Shown in pieces: positions 50,989 to 59,357 of a stretch of DNA of 64,000 nt. The stretch spans positions 2,455,716 to 2,519,715 of the forward strand of contig NZ_LN929908.1 of assembly GCF_001494595.1 (NCBI RefSeq), in the 5' to 3' direction. The translations under genes were made by a program, and so were the position numbers. Each line of letters begins with the position of its first letter. The first letter of the stretch is position 1. This stretch comes from Mycobacterium sp. M26 (GTDB lineage: Bacteria; Actinomycetota; Actinomycetes; Mycobacteriales; Mycobacteriaceae). Under the pieces are notes generated by a model. The model worked only from the letters and a program-made list of their open reading frames with translations. It was not told where the DNA came from and searched no databases.

Positions 50989-51911
50989 GAGTCGGCGCGC
51001 AACACGTCCAGTGCGTGCTGCAGATCCGCCGGATACGGGCTGGTGATCTCGATCCGCCGGCCGTCGGCGGGATGGGCGAAGGCCAGCGACCGGGCGTGCA
51101 GCCACTGCCGTTCCAGGCCGAGCCGCTTGGCCAGCACCGGATCGGCCCCGTAGGTCAGATCACCGGCGCACGGGTGGTGCAGCGCGGCGAAGTGCACCCG
51201 GATCTGATGGGTGCGACCGGTCTCCAGGTGGATGTCGAGAAGGCTTGCCGCCCGGAACATTTCGACGGTGTCGTAGTGGGTGATGCTGTGCCTGCCGGTC
51301 TCGGTGACCGCGAACTTCCAGTCGTGCCCGCGATGCCGGCCGATCGGCGCGTCGATGGTGCCGCTGGACGGGTCCGGATGCCCTTGCACCACAGCGTGAT
51401 AGCGCTTGTCGACGGTCCTTTGTTTGAAGGCCCGCTTGAGCAGGGTGTAGGCGCGCTCGGACAACGCGACCACCATGACCCCGGAGGTGCCGACGTCGAG
51501 GCGGTGCACGATCCCCTGCCGCTCGTGGATCCCGGAGGTGCTGATCCGGAAGCCCGCAGCGGCCAGGCCGCCGAGCACCGTGGGGCCGTGCCAGCCGACG
51601 GTGGCGTGGGCGGCGACCCCGGGTGGTTTGTCGACAGCGACGATGTCGTCATCGGAGTAGAGGATGGTCATGCCCTCGATCTCGACGGGCGTGTTCTCCG
51701 GCGGCGCAGGCGCTTCGGGCAGCGTCACGCGCAGCCACGCCCCGGCGTCCAGCCGGTCGGACTTGCCGACTGCCACACCGTCGATCTCCACCCCGCCGTC
51801 CTCGGCGATGGCTGCGGCCGCGGTCCGGGACAGCCCCAGCAGCCTGGCCAGACCCGCGTCAACCCGCATGCCGGCCAGGCCCTCGGGAACCGGCATCGAC
51901 CGTTCAGCCAT
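50985..51911 (-). CDS. rluD: 23S rRNA pseudouridine synthase (RluD type)
   Basis: 308 residues: N-terminal S4 RNA-binding domain (MRVDAGLARLLGLSRTAAAAI), then the RluA/RluD catalytic domain with the Asp in VHRLDVGTSGVMV, plus YSDDDIVAVDKPPG and LETGRTHQIRVHFA. Modifies uridines of large-subunit rRNA. The ATG overlaps the lspA stop by one base; lspA-rluD is a common arrangement. Confidence 0.93.
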   Translation of the reverse strand: MAERSMPVPEGLAGMRVDAGLARLLGLSRTAAAAIAEDGGVEIDGVAVGKSDRLDAGAWLRVTLPEAPAPPENTPVEIEGMTILYSDDDIVAVDKPPGVAAHATVGWHGPTVLGGLAAAGFRISTSGIHERQGIVHRLDVGTSGVMVVALSERAYTLLKRAFKQRTVDKRYHAVVQGHPDPSSGTIDAPIGRHRGHDWKFAVTETGRHSITHYDTVEMFRAASLLDIHLETGRTHQIRVHFAALHHPCAGDLTYGADPVLAKRLGLERQWLHARSLAFAHPADGRRIEITSPYPADLQHALDVLRADS

Positions 51912-52498
51912 CAGGTCGCAGGTTCGTCGTCGGCGGTCGGGCCCTTGCGCCTGCCTATGGTGTCGAAGTCGAAGCCGAACAGTGACAGCACGACCAGCAG
52001 AATGGCCCCGCCGACGACCGCGGGGTCGGCGACATTGAACACCGGCCACCAACCGATCGACAGAAAGTCGACGACGTGGCCGCGCAGCGGACCCGGGGAT
52101 CGGAAGAAGCGGTCCACCAGGTTGCCCAGCGCGCCGCCCAGGATCATGCCCAGCCCGACGGCCCACCAGGGCGACACCAGACGCCGGCCCATCCAGAAGA
52201 TGCCGACCACGACGCCGGTGGCGACCAGCGTCAGCACCCAGGTGTAGCCGGTGGCCATCGAGAACGCCGCACCGGAGTTGCGCACCAGCGTCCAGGTCAC
52301 GGTGTCGCCGATGATCGACACCGGCTGACCAGGCGTGAGCAGCTTGACCGCGAGGACTTTGGTGACCACGTCGAGGGCCAGCACCACGCCCGCCACCGAC
52401 AGCAGCAACTTCAACCGGCGCCGCGCCGGCGGCTGGCCGGTCTGCTCCTCGCCCGCCTCGGTCACCGGTTCGGTGCCTTCCGTGGTTTCGTCACTCAC
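51911..52498 (-). CDS. lspA: Lipoprotein signal peptidase
   Basis: Aspartic protease that removes the signal peptide after Lgt has acted. 195 residues, four membrane segments; catalytic aspartates D129 (GNLVDRFF) and D158 (FNVADPAV), with the RNSGAAFSM loop. The N-terminal ~28 residues are an acidic, polar extension like that in M. tuberculosis. The frame is open far upstream; the GTG at 52498 gives the known N-terminus and is preceded by a G-rich stretch. Confidence 0.95.
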   Translation of the reverse strand: MSDETTEGTEPVTEAGEEQTGQPPARRRLKLLLSVAGVVLALDVVTKVLAVKLLTPGQPVSIIGDTVTWTLVRNSGAAFSMATGYTWVLTLVATGVVVGIFWMGRRLVSPWWAVGLGMILGGALGNLVDRFFRSPGPLRGHVVDFLSIGWWPVFNVADPAVVGGAILLVVLSLFGFDFDTIGRRKGPTADDEPAT

Positions 52499-52562
52499 GC
52501 CCCCATCATTCCCTAGCCTGCTCACCGGGCCACCCCCCGGCCGATGCTGACATGATGTCGGC

Positions 52563-53480
52563 ATGCCCCGACTCGTCGTCGTGACCACCGGCGGGACGAT
52601 CGCGACCAGCGCCGACGCCGACGGCGTCCTGCGTCCGGTACACGGCGGCGCCGAGCTGGCGGCCGGTCTGGATGCCGAGACCATCGACGTGCTCAACATC
52701 GATTCCTCGCGCCTGACGCCGGCCGACTGGCTGCGCATTTCGGCGGCGGTGACGGCGGCAGCGCAGGGTGGCGCCGACGGCATCGTCGTCACCCACGGCA
52801 CCGACTCGATGGAGGAGACGGCGCTGTGGCTGGCACTGACCTACGGCGGTTCGGTGCCGGTGGTGTTGACCGGGGCGGCGTACTCGGCGGACTCCCCCAA
52901 TTCCGACGGACCGGGCAATCTGCGCGACGCACTGGCGGTGGCGGGGAGCCCGCAGGCCCGCGCCTTCGGCGTGCTGCTCTGCTTCGCCGGATCGGTGTAC
53001 GCGCCGCTGGGCACCACCAAGGTCGGCGGTCCCGGTCTGTTCGGCGGCACGCTCATCGGCACGGTGCACGACGGGACGGTGGCGATCAGCGGTTCGGCCG
53101 AACGCCCCTTCCTGGGCGAAGTCACCGGGGTGCCGCGGGTGGACATCGTCTCGGCCTACCCGGGCGCCGACGGGGTGGCCGTCGACGCGTTCGTTGCCGC
53201 GGGTGCCCGCGGACTGGTGCTGGAGGCCATGGGGGCGGGTAATGCCGGGATCCCGGTGGTGGATGCGGTGGGACGTGCGTGCACCGCCGGGGTGAGCGTG
53301 GTGGTGACCACGCGGGTTCCGGCCGGGCGCACCTACGCGGCCTATGGACCCGGCCACGACCTGGTGAGCTCGGGTGCGGTGCTGGTGCCGCGGCTGCGGG
53401 CCAGCCAGGCCCGGGTGCTGCTGATGGTGGCGCTCGGTCTGGGGCTACCCGTGGCTGACGTCGTCACCCGCTGGGGCTGA
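52563..53480 (+). CDS. ansA: L-asparaginase
   Basis: Hydrolyses asparagine to aspartate and ammonia. 305 residues. Both catalytic threonine regions are present: VVTTGGTIATS near the N-terminus and VVTHGTDSMEETA with the Thr-Asp pair, followed by LTGAAYSADSPNSDGPGNL. No signal peptide, so cytoplasmic. Its last 36 bp overlap the 3' end of dinB on the other strand. Confidence 0.92.
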   Translation: MPRLVVVTTGGTIATSADADGVLRPVHGGAELAAGLDAETIDVLNIDSSRLTPADWLRISAAVTAAAQGGADGIVVTHGTDSMEETALWLALTYGGSVPVVLTGAAYSADSPNSDGPGNLRDALAVAGSPQARAFGVLLCFAGSVYAPLGTTKVGGPGLFGGTLIGTVHDGTVAISGSAERPFLGEVTGVPRVDIVSAYPGADGVAVDAFVAAGARGLVLEAMGAGNAGIPVVDAVGRACTAGVSVVVTTRVPAGRTYAAYGPGHDLVSSGAVLVPRLRASQARVLLMVALGLGLPVADVVTRWG

Positions 53481-54854
53481 CCGGTTCAGTTCCTCGACGT
53501 CCGGCGGGCAGGAGCGAAGCGACTCGGGGATGACCGAGTCTGGCCAGTCCAGGCTGTCCACCGGGTTGGCCCGGGTCAGCTCGGCTTCCTCGACGGCGAA
53601 GGTGCGCATCAGGCCGGGCCCGCTGCTGCGGGTCTCGAAGCGCACGCTGACCACACCGTGGCCGGCGCCCTGTACCCAGCCGTGGCCGAACTCCGGGTGG
53701 CCCACGTCGTCACCGATGCGCCAGCCGCCGGCGTCGGCCTCGGGTTGGGGCACCGGGATGTGAGTGTCGGAGAACTCGGCCTCCTGCTGGTCGAGATCCG
53801 GGAACAGCGATTCCTGACGGACGTCGGACAAGCCCGAAAAGCCAACGCCGAGAAGGCGAATGGGGCCGACCTCGCGCGGGTCGAGCAGCAGCCGGCGCGC
53901 GGTGGCGGTCAGCGTGCCCATATCGGCGGTGGCATACGGCAGGGTCGCCGAGCGGGTCAGTGTGCTCATGTCGGTCTTCTTGAGCTTGACCGTGACGGTG
54001 CGGGCGCCGCGACCGTCACGTTCGAGCCGTTTGTGGGCGTGCTCGGCGATCGGGCCTGCGGCCTCACGGAGTTGCTCGATGGTGGTGAGGTCGACGGCGA
54101 AGGTGGACTCGGCGCTGATCTGCTTGGCCTCAGCCCGCTCCATGACCGGACGGTCATCGATACCGCGGGCAAGCCGGTGCAACGCTGGCCCGATGGTGGC
54201 ACCCAGGATGCTGGCCGCCTCGGCGTCGCTGAGCGCCGCGAGTTGGCCGACGGTCTCGATGCCCAGGCGGTGCAGCTTCTCCTCGGCGACGGGCCCGATC
54301 CCCCACAGTCGCCGCACCGGCAGACCGTCGAGCAGCGGGCGTTCCTCGTCGCGGCGGATCACCCGCAGCCCGTCCGGCTTGGCCAACTCGGAGGCGATCT
54401 TGGCGATCTGCTTGCCGGATCCGGCACCGACCGAGGCCACCAGCCCGGTCTCCTCCCGCACCCGCCGCCGCAGGTGGACGCAGAACTGCTCGACGTCCTG
54501 TGCCGTTGCGCCGACCAGCTCGGCGGGCTCGCCGAACGCCTCGTCGAAAGACAGCTGTTCGAGCACCGGCACCATCGCCCGCACGGTGTCCAGGACGCGG
54601 CGGCTGGCCACCCCGTAGACCACGCCGCGTGGCGGCAGCACTACTGCGGAGACGCCGACCATCCGGCGGGCCTGGTGCATCGGCATGGCCGAGCGGGCGC
54701 CGAACACCCGCGCCTCATAGCTGGCACCGGCCACCACGCCGCGACCGCCCAGGCCGCCGACCAGCACGGGACGGCCGCGCAAGGTGGGTCGGGTCAGCTG
54801 CTCCACGGATGCGAAAAAGGCATCCATGTCGAAATGCAGGACCCACCGCTCCAC
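53445..54854 (-). CDS. dinB: Y-family DNA polymerase IV (DinX type)
   Basis: Translesion polymerase. 469 residues: palm motif FDMDAFFASVEQL, second acidic motif LSFDEAFGEP, finger residues ASYEARVFGARSAMPM, HhH LWGIGPVAEEKLHRLG and little-finger domain. The ~110-residue C-terminus (PEADAGGWRIGDDVGHPEFGHG, GHGVVSVRFETRSSGPG) is an extra domain also found in M. tuberculosis DinX (Rv1537); no plain beta-clamp motif stands out beyond the LFPDL region after the little finger. Confidence 0.93.
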   Translation of the reverse strand: MERWVLHFDMDAFFASVEQLTRPTLRGRPVLVGGLGGRGVVAGASYEARVFGARSAMPMHQARRMVGVSAVVLPPRGVVYGVASRRVLDTVRAMVPVLEQLSFDEAFGEPAELVGATAQDVEQFCVHLRRRVREETGLVASVGAGSGKQIAKIASELAKPDGLRVIRRDEERPLLDGLPVRRLWGIGPVAEEKLHRLGIETVGQLAALSDAEAASILGATIGPALHRLARGIDDRPVMERAEAKQISAESTFAVDLTTIEQLREAAGPIAEHAHKRLERDGRGARTVTVKLKKTDMSTLTRSATLPYATADMGTLTATARRLLLDPREVGPIRLLGVGFSGLSDVRQESLFPDLDQQEAEFSDTHIPVPQPEADAGGWRIGDDVGHPEFGHGWVQGAGHGVVSVRFETRSSGPGLMRTFAVEEAELTRANPVDSLDWPDSVIPESLRSCPPDVEELNRSAPAGDDVSHG

Positions 54855-54879
54855 GGGTCGATGGTATTGCCCGGGCCCG

Positions 54880-57800
54880 TCAGGCCTTGGCGATCGCCAC
54901 CCGTACGCCGTCGCCGATCTCGGTGCCGTCGACGGGATCGCCGAACTCGAAGCTGGTGGCCAGGATCTCGCCGGCGATCAGGTCGCTGTGCGTGCGGGCC
55001 CAGTCTTCGTGGGCGGGGGGCACTGAGATCACCACACTGATCCGGTCGCTGACCTCCAGGCCGGTGGACTTGCGCAGGTCCTGCAGTTCGCGGATGCGGT
55101 CCTTGGCCCAGCCCTCGGCCTCCAACTCCGGAGTGACGGTGCCGTCTAGCACCACCAGTCCGGCGCCGTCCGGCAGCGCCGCCGTCCACTCCGGGTCGGC
55201 GGCGACCAGCCGGGAGCTGTACTCCTCGGCGGTGAGCACCACATCCCCGGCACTCAGTGTGCCGTCCGGGTTGAGCACACCCTGGCCGGCCTTGACCGCC
55301 TTGATGGCGTCCTGTACGGCCTTGCCCAGCCGCGGACCGGCAGCCCGGGCATTGACGGTCAGCTCGAAGCGGCCGTAGGTCGCGATGTCGTCGGTGAGCT
55401 CGACAGCCTTGACGTTGAGCTCGTCGGCGATCAGATCCGCAAAAGGCTCCAAACGCGCCGGATCCTCCACGGCGACAGTCAGTTTCGGCAGCGGCAGCCG
55501 GACCCGCAGCTTCTTGGCCTTGCGCAGCGAGGAGCCGGTCGAGCACACCTCGCGGACCTGGTCCATCGCGGCCACCAACTCGGGGTCGGCGGGCACTATC
55601 CCGGCTTGCGGCCAGTCCGCCAGGTGCACCGAACGCTCGCCGGTGATGCCCCGCCAGATCACCTCGGTGGCCATCGGCAGCAGCGGCGCAGCCAGCCGGG
55701 TGGTCACTTCCAGCACGGTGTGCAGGGTGTCGATGGCGTCGGCGTCCTCCTCCCAGAACCGCGACCGGGACCGCCGGACATACCAGTTGGTCAGCGCTTC
55801 GGTGAACTGCCGCAGCTGTTCGCAGGCACCGGAGATGTCGCAGACGTCCATCGCGGCGGTCAGGTCATCGCGGAGCTCGGCGAGCTTGGCCAGGATGTAG
55901 CGGTCCAGGACGTGGGTCGAATTCGTGCGCCAGGTACCGACTTTCGGGGCGTAGAGCGACAGGAAGCTGTAGGCGTTCCACAGCGGCAGCAGGACCTGAC
56001 GTACACCTTCGCGGATGCCCTGCTCGGTGACGATGAGGTTGCCGCCGCGCAGGATCGGCGAAGCCATCAGGAACCAGCGCATGGCATCGGAGCCGTCGCG
56101 GTCGAAGACCTCGTTGACGTCGGGATAGTTGCGCAGCGACTTGCTCATCTTCTGGCCGTCGTTGCCGAGCACGATGCCATGGGACACACAGGTTTTGAAC
56201 GCCGGCCGGTCGAACAGCGCGGTGGCCAAAACGTGCAGCGTGTAGAACCAGCCGCGGGTCTGGCCGATGTACTCGACGATGAAGTCGCCGGGGAAATGAC
56301 TCGCGAACCAGTCCTCGTTCTCGAATGGGTAGTGCACCTGGGCGTACGGCATGGACCCGGAGTCGAACCACACGTCGAAGACGTCCTCGATGCGCCGCAT
56401 CGTCGCGCGACCTGTCGGGTCGTCGGGGTTGGGCCGGGTCAGCTCGTCGATGTAGGGCCGGTGCAGGTTGTCCGGGCGCACCCCGAAATCGCGTTCCAAC
56501 TCGTCGAGACTGCCGTAGACGTCGATCCTCGGGTAGGCCGGATCGTCGGACACCCACACCGGGATCGGCGTGCCCCAGTACCGGTTTCGGGAGATCGACC
56601 AGTCCCGGGCGCCGGAGAGCCACTTGCCGAACTGGCCGTCTTTGACGTGTTCGGGATACCAGGTGATCTGCTGGTTGAGCTCGACCATCCGGTCGCGGAA
56701 CTCGGTGACCTTGACGAACCACGACGACACCGCCCGGTAGATCAGCGGGTTGCGGCACCGCCAGCAGTGCGGATAGGAGTGCTCATACGTCTCGTGCCGG
56801 ATCAGGACCGGGGTGTTGACGGCTGCGGCAGCCGTACCGTTCTTGAGGTCCCGGATGATCTGCGGGTTGGCGTCGAACACGTGCTGGCCCTGATAGTCGG
56901 GCACGGTCGCGTCGAAGCGCCCCTTGGAGTCGACCGGCGTGACGGGCACGATCCCGACGGTGTCGGTGGTGGCTTTGTCGTCCTCGCCGTAGGCGGGTGC
57001 CATGTGGACGATGCCGGTGCCGTCCTCGGTGGTGACGAAGTCGCCGCGCAGCACCTGGAAGGCGTTCGCGGAATCGGCGAAGTACGGGAAGGGCGGCAGA
57101 TAGCGCAGCCCCAGCAACTGTTCGCCGGGCAGGGCCGCAAGGACCTCGGGCTCCTCGCCGAGTTCGCGGGCATACGCCGCCAGCCGGGCCTGCGCCAGAA
57201 CCAGGCGCCGGTCCTCCACGCGCACAACGGCATACATGACATCGGGGTTGACCGCGACCGCCTGGTTCGATGGCAGGGTCCACGGCGTGGTGGTCCAGAC
57301 CACCAGGTAGGCGCCGTCAAGATCGGATCCGGGCGCGGTGACCTGGAATCCCACGGTGATCGCCGGGTCCTGCCGGCTCTGGTAGACGTCGTCGTCCATC
57401 CGCAGTTCGTGGCTGGACAACGGGGTCTCGTCATTCCAGCAGTACGGCAGGACACGCACCCCCTCGTAGGCCAGGCCCTTGTCCCACAGCTGCTTGAACG
57501 CCCAGATGACCGACTCCATGAAGGACAGGTCCAGCGTCTTGTAGTCGTTGTCGAAGTCCACCCAGCGCGCCTGGCGGGTCACGTAGTCGCGCCACTCGTT
57601 GGTGTACTTGAGCACCGAGGCGCGGCAGGCATCGTTGAACTTCTCGATGCCCATCTCCTCGATCTGCGCCTTGTCGGTGATGCCGAGCTGACGCTGCACC
57701 TCGAGTTCGGCGGGCAGGCCGTGGGTGTCCCAGCCGAACCGGCGTTCCACCTTGTACCCGCGCATGGTGCGGTACCGGGGCACGATGTCCTTGACGTAGC

Positions 57801-57996
57801 CGGTCAGCAGATGGCCGTAGTGCGGCAGGCCATTGGCGAACGGCGGGCCGTCGTAGAAGACGTACTCCTGCGCATCGTCGCGGTTGGCGATGCTGGCGCG
57901 GAAGGTGTCATCAGCAGCCCAGTAGTCCAGGACCTCGCGTTCGAGGGACGGGAAATGGGGCGAACCGCCGACCTTCGGGTAGCCGTTCTCGGTCAC
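54880..57996 (-). CDS. ileS: Isoleucyl-tRNA synthetase
   Basis: 1038 residues. Class-I signatures: HYGH in LPHYGHLLTGYVKD and KMSKS in GQKMSKSLRNYPD; editing domain with TTPWTLPSNQAVAVNP; C-terminal anticodon-binding region. The size and the HYGH form agree with the eukaryote-like (type 2) IleS of mycobacteria, which is generally less sensitive to mupirocin. The GTG at 57996 gives the family N-terminus; the frame is open into the leader. Preceded by a T-box leader that couples synthesis to uncharged tRNA-Ile. Confidence 0.96.
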   Translation of the reverse strand: MTENGYPKVGGSPHFPSLEREVLDYWAADDTFRASIANRDDAQEYVFYDGPPFANGLPHYGHLLTGYVKDIVPRYRTMRGYKVERRFGWDTHGLPAELEVQRQLGITDKAQIEEMGIEKFNDACRASVLKYTNEWRDYVTRQARWVDFDNDYKTLDLSFMESVIWAFKQLWDKGLAYEGVRVLPYCWNDETPLSSHELRMDDDVYQSRQDPAITVGFQVTAPGSDLDGAYLVVWTTTPWTLPSNQAVAVNPDVMYAVVRVEDRRLVLAQARLAAYARELGEEPEVLAALPGEQLLGLRYLPPFPYFADSANAFQVLRGDFVTTEDGTGIVHMAPAYGEDDKATTDTVGIVPVTPVDSKGRFDATVPDYQGQHVFDANPQIIRDLKNGTAAAAVNTPVLIRHETYEHSYPHCWRCRNPLIYRAVSSWFVKVTEFRDRMVELNQQITWYPEHVKDGQFGKWLSGARDWSISRNRYWGTPIPVWVSDDPAYPRIDVYGSLDELERDFGVRPDNLHRPYIDELTRPNPDDPTGRATMRRIEDVFDVWFDSGSMPYAQVHYPFENEDWFASHFPGDFIVEYIGQTRGWFYTLHVLATALFDRPAFKTCVSHGIVLGNDGQKMSKSLRNYPDVNEVFDRDGSDAMRWFLMASPILRGGNLIVTEQGIREGVRQVLLPLWNAYSFLSLYAPKVGTWRTNSTHVLDRYILAKLAELRDDLTAAMDVCDISGACEQLRQFTEALTNWYVRRSRSRFWEEDADAIDTLHTVLEVTTRLAAPLLPMATEVIWRGITGERSVHLADWPQAGIVPADPELVAAMDQVREVCSTGSSLRKAKKLRVRLPLPKLTVAVEDPARLEPFADLIADELNVKAVELTDDIATYGRFELTVNARAAGPRLGKAVQDAIKAVKAGQGVLNPDGTLSAGDVVLTAEEYSSRLVAADPEWTAALPDGAGLVVLDGTVTPELEAEGWAKDRIRELQDLRKSTGLEVSDRISVVISVPPAHEDWARTHSDLIAGEILATSFEFGDPVDGTEIGDGVRVAIAKA

Positions 57997-58205
57997 GATG
58001 TGCGCTCGTCTCCTGTGCCGGATCGTCAGGCACGGGGACGACGACGCGCTGGTGCGCGAGCGCCGCGGTACCACCCCGCTTACCCACGAGTGTGTGGGTC
58101 GCTCATTACAGGCTGTGACGGGCCTGCCCGTTCGGTTCTACTGAGCCCAGTGCGCGGGCGGTTCTTCCGAAGGCTCCCCGGTGATGGCCGGATCGGTGCC
58201 GTTGC
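57997..58205 (-). ncRNA. ileS T-box leader (translational, short Stem I)
   Basis: The T-box sequence GGGTGGTACCGCGG lies at 58076-58063 on the minus strand. Upstream, the segment CATCACCGGGGAGCC, then TTCGGAAGAACC, is the short Stem I with the isoleucine specifier ATC at 58185-58183. Between them is the Stem II region. Downstream the leader runs into the ileS start without a T-rich terminator, as expected for the actinobacterial T-boxes that free or hide the ribosome-binding site (GGAG at 58011-58008 region) instead of terminating transcription. Boundaries approximate. Confidence 0.92.
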
Positions 58206-58237
58206 AGGAATTCTAGCGTCGCCTCGGCGGCGCTGAC

Positions 58238-58828
58238 TCACGCGGCCGGGGTGACCTCGGAGGTCAGCCCGATCAGCCCGAGCCGGAACTGCCCGGCGAG
58301 CTCCTCGACCGTGCAGGCGTCCAGCCGTCGGCCGTCGTACCACCAGTCCATCTGCAGCACCCCGCCGGACCGGTAGGCCAAGACGCTGAGCGCCGGGCCG
58401 TCGGCCAGGTGCAGCGGACCCACAGCAGCGTCCGGCGCCATACCGAGGAAGGAGAACATCACGTCGGCCGGGCCGTGGGTGCCCTGCGGCGCGGCGACCA
58501 GCGCCCGGCGCACATCGGCCACCAGGCCGTCGGCGTCGAGACCGGACTCCAGCGCACAGGCGAGCCGCACAGGACTGACCGTCGTCAGGCCGCCGACGGT
58601 CACCACGCCGACACCGATGGTCCGGGCGATGGCCCGGCCCAGCGCTGCCAACAGGATCTCTTCGATGCCGACAGCGGATACCTCTAGCGCGCCGTCGAGT
58701 TCGTCGGTCAGTTCACGACCCAATGGCGCTGCCATCAGAACCATGTCTTCCGGTCGCGGAAGGCCTGCAATTTCTTCGTCGACTACCCGCACGTTGCTCG
58801 ACGGGTTGGTCACGGGAGGAGCAACCAT
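58238..58828 (-). CDS. Stand-alone C-terminal half of an NRPS condensation domain
   Basis: 196 residues. The order of elements matches the C-lobe of NRPS condensation domains: EEILLAALGRAIARTIG, then TVGGLTTVSPVRLACALESG, a VRRALVAAPQGTHG stretch, ADVMFSFLGMAPD (equivalent of the F-N-Y-L-G motif), GGVLQMDWWYDGRRLD and CTVEELAGQFRLGLIGL. The N-lobe with the catalytic HHxxxDG is absent, so it should be catalytically inactive. The ATG at 58828 lies six bases after TACGGT (58840-58835), probably leaderless. Divergent from the HTH gene, with matching upstream sites; 33 bp before the ileS T-box on the same strand. Function unknown. Confidence 0.75.
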   Translation of the reverse strand: MVAPPVTNPSSNVRVVDEEIAGLPRPEDMVLMAAPLGRELTDELDGALEVSAVGIEEILLAALGRAIARTIGVGVVTVGGLTTVSPVRLACALESGLDADGLVADVRRALVAAPQGTHGPADVMFSFLGMAPDAAVGPLHLADGPALSVLAYRSGGVLQMDWWYDGRRLDACTVEELAGQFRLGLIGLTSEVTPAA

Positions 58829-58834
58829 GCCCCC

Positions 58835-58862
58835 ACCGTAGCGGTCGATTCCCAAAATTGGG
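58835..58862 (-). promoter_or_regulatory. Promoter and operator-like site of the half-condensation gene
   Basis: TACGGT (58840-58835) is the -10; CCCAAAATTGGG (58851-58862) lies centred ~28 bp upstream of the predicted transcript start at 58828 and fits the same CCCA-N5-GGGAG pattern (reading plus strand) as the site at 58931. Confidence 0.6.
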
Positions 58863-58930
58863 AGACCATTCCCATAACTGTGACGGCTGTGTCAATTAAT
58901 TGAATTGTCTGCCCCGCAAGGTTGCCAGTA

Positions 58931-58956
58931 CCCATTACCGGGAGTTCGGGTATCGT
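58931..58956 (+). promoter_or_regulatory. Promoter and operator-like site of the HTH gene
   Basis: CCCATTACCGGGAG (58931-58944) is centred ~27 bp upstream of the predicted leaderless start at 58963; TATCGT (58951-58956) is the -10, six bases before the GTG. A further half-site TTCCCAT begins at 58869. Confidence 0.6.
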
Positions 58957-58962
58957 GATTCC

Positions 58963-59319
58963 GTGCCCAGGACCGACGAAAACGGCAGACAGCTCAAGGC
59001 GCTCCTCGAGTACCTGCTCGACGGTGATGTCGACGCCAAGGACATCTATGACGCGCTGGGTATTTCCAGCTCAACGTATTACCGGCGGATCAAGGAGCAC
59101 GACTATCCGAACGCTGAAGAGCTGCGTTTCGTGGCAGGGCGTTTCGGCCTGAGCTACCCCGACCTGCAGGTTCGATTCGGCCTCATGACCCGCGAAGAAG
59201 TATGGAATTACGTCGAATCTCCCGCATTTACGGTGACGACAATTAATTCACCCACCACTTTGCGCATAGCGCCCAAACTCGCCGAATTGCGGCCTCGACA
59301 GGACGCGCCTCCCCTGTAA
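58963..59319 (+). CDS. HTH DNA-binding regulator, unassigned family
   Basis: 118 residues. An HTH is evident at about residues 25-45 (AKDIYDALGISSSTYYRRIKE), followed by NAEELRFVAGRFGLSYPDLQVRF, which looks like a second helical unit, and a polar tail (TVTTINSPTTLRIAPKL, ending RPRQDAPPL). Similar small repressor-like proteins are conserved in mycobacteria, but I cannot name the family. GTG start at 58963, six bases after TATCGT, so leaderless. The 3' third is more AT-rich than its surroundings. Likely regulates itself and the divergent half-condensation gene through the two CCCA-N5-GGGAG sites. Confidence 0.78.
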   Translation: MPRTDENGRQLKALLEYLLDGDVDAKDIYDALGISSSTYYRRIKEHDYPNAEELRFVAGRFGLSYPDLQVRFGLMTREEVWNYVESPAFTVTTINSPTTLRIAPKLAELRPRQDAPPL

Positions 59320-59357
59320 TATTTACTGAGGTTATTCGGGGGTAAAGGTAGTCGGAT

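Noticed and set aside
55606..58236. An 876-codon plus-strand frame opposite ileS
   Set aside because: Shadow of ileS, and it runs through the T-box leader.
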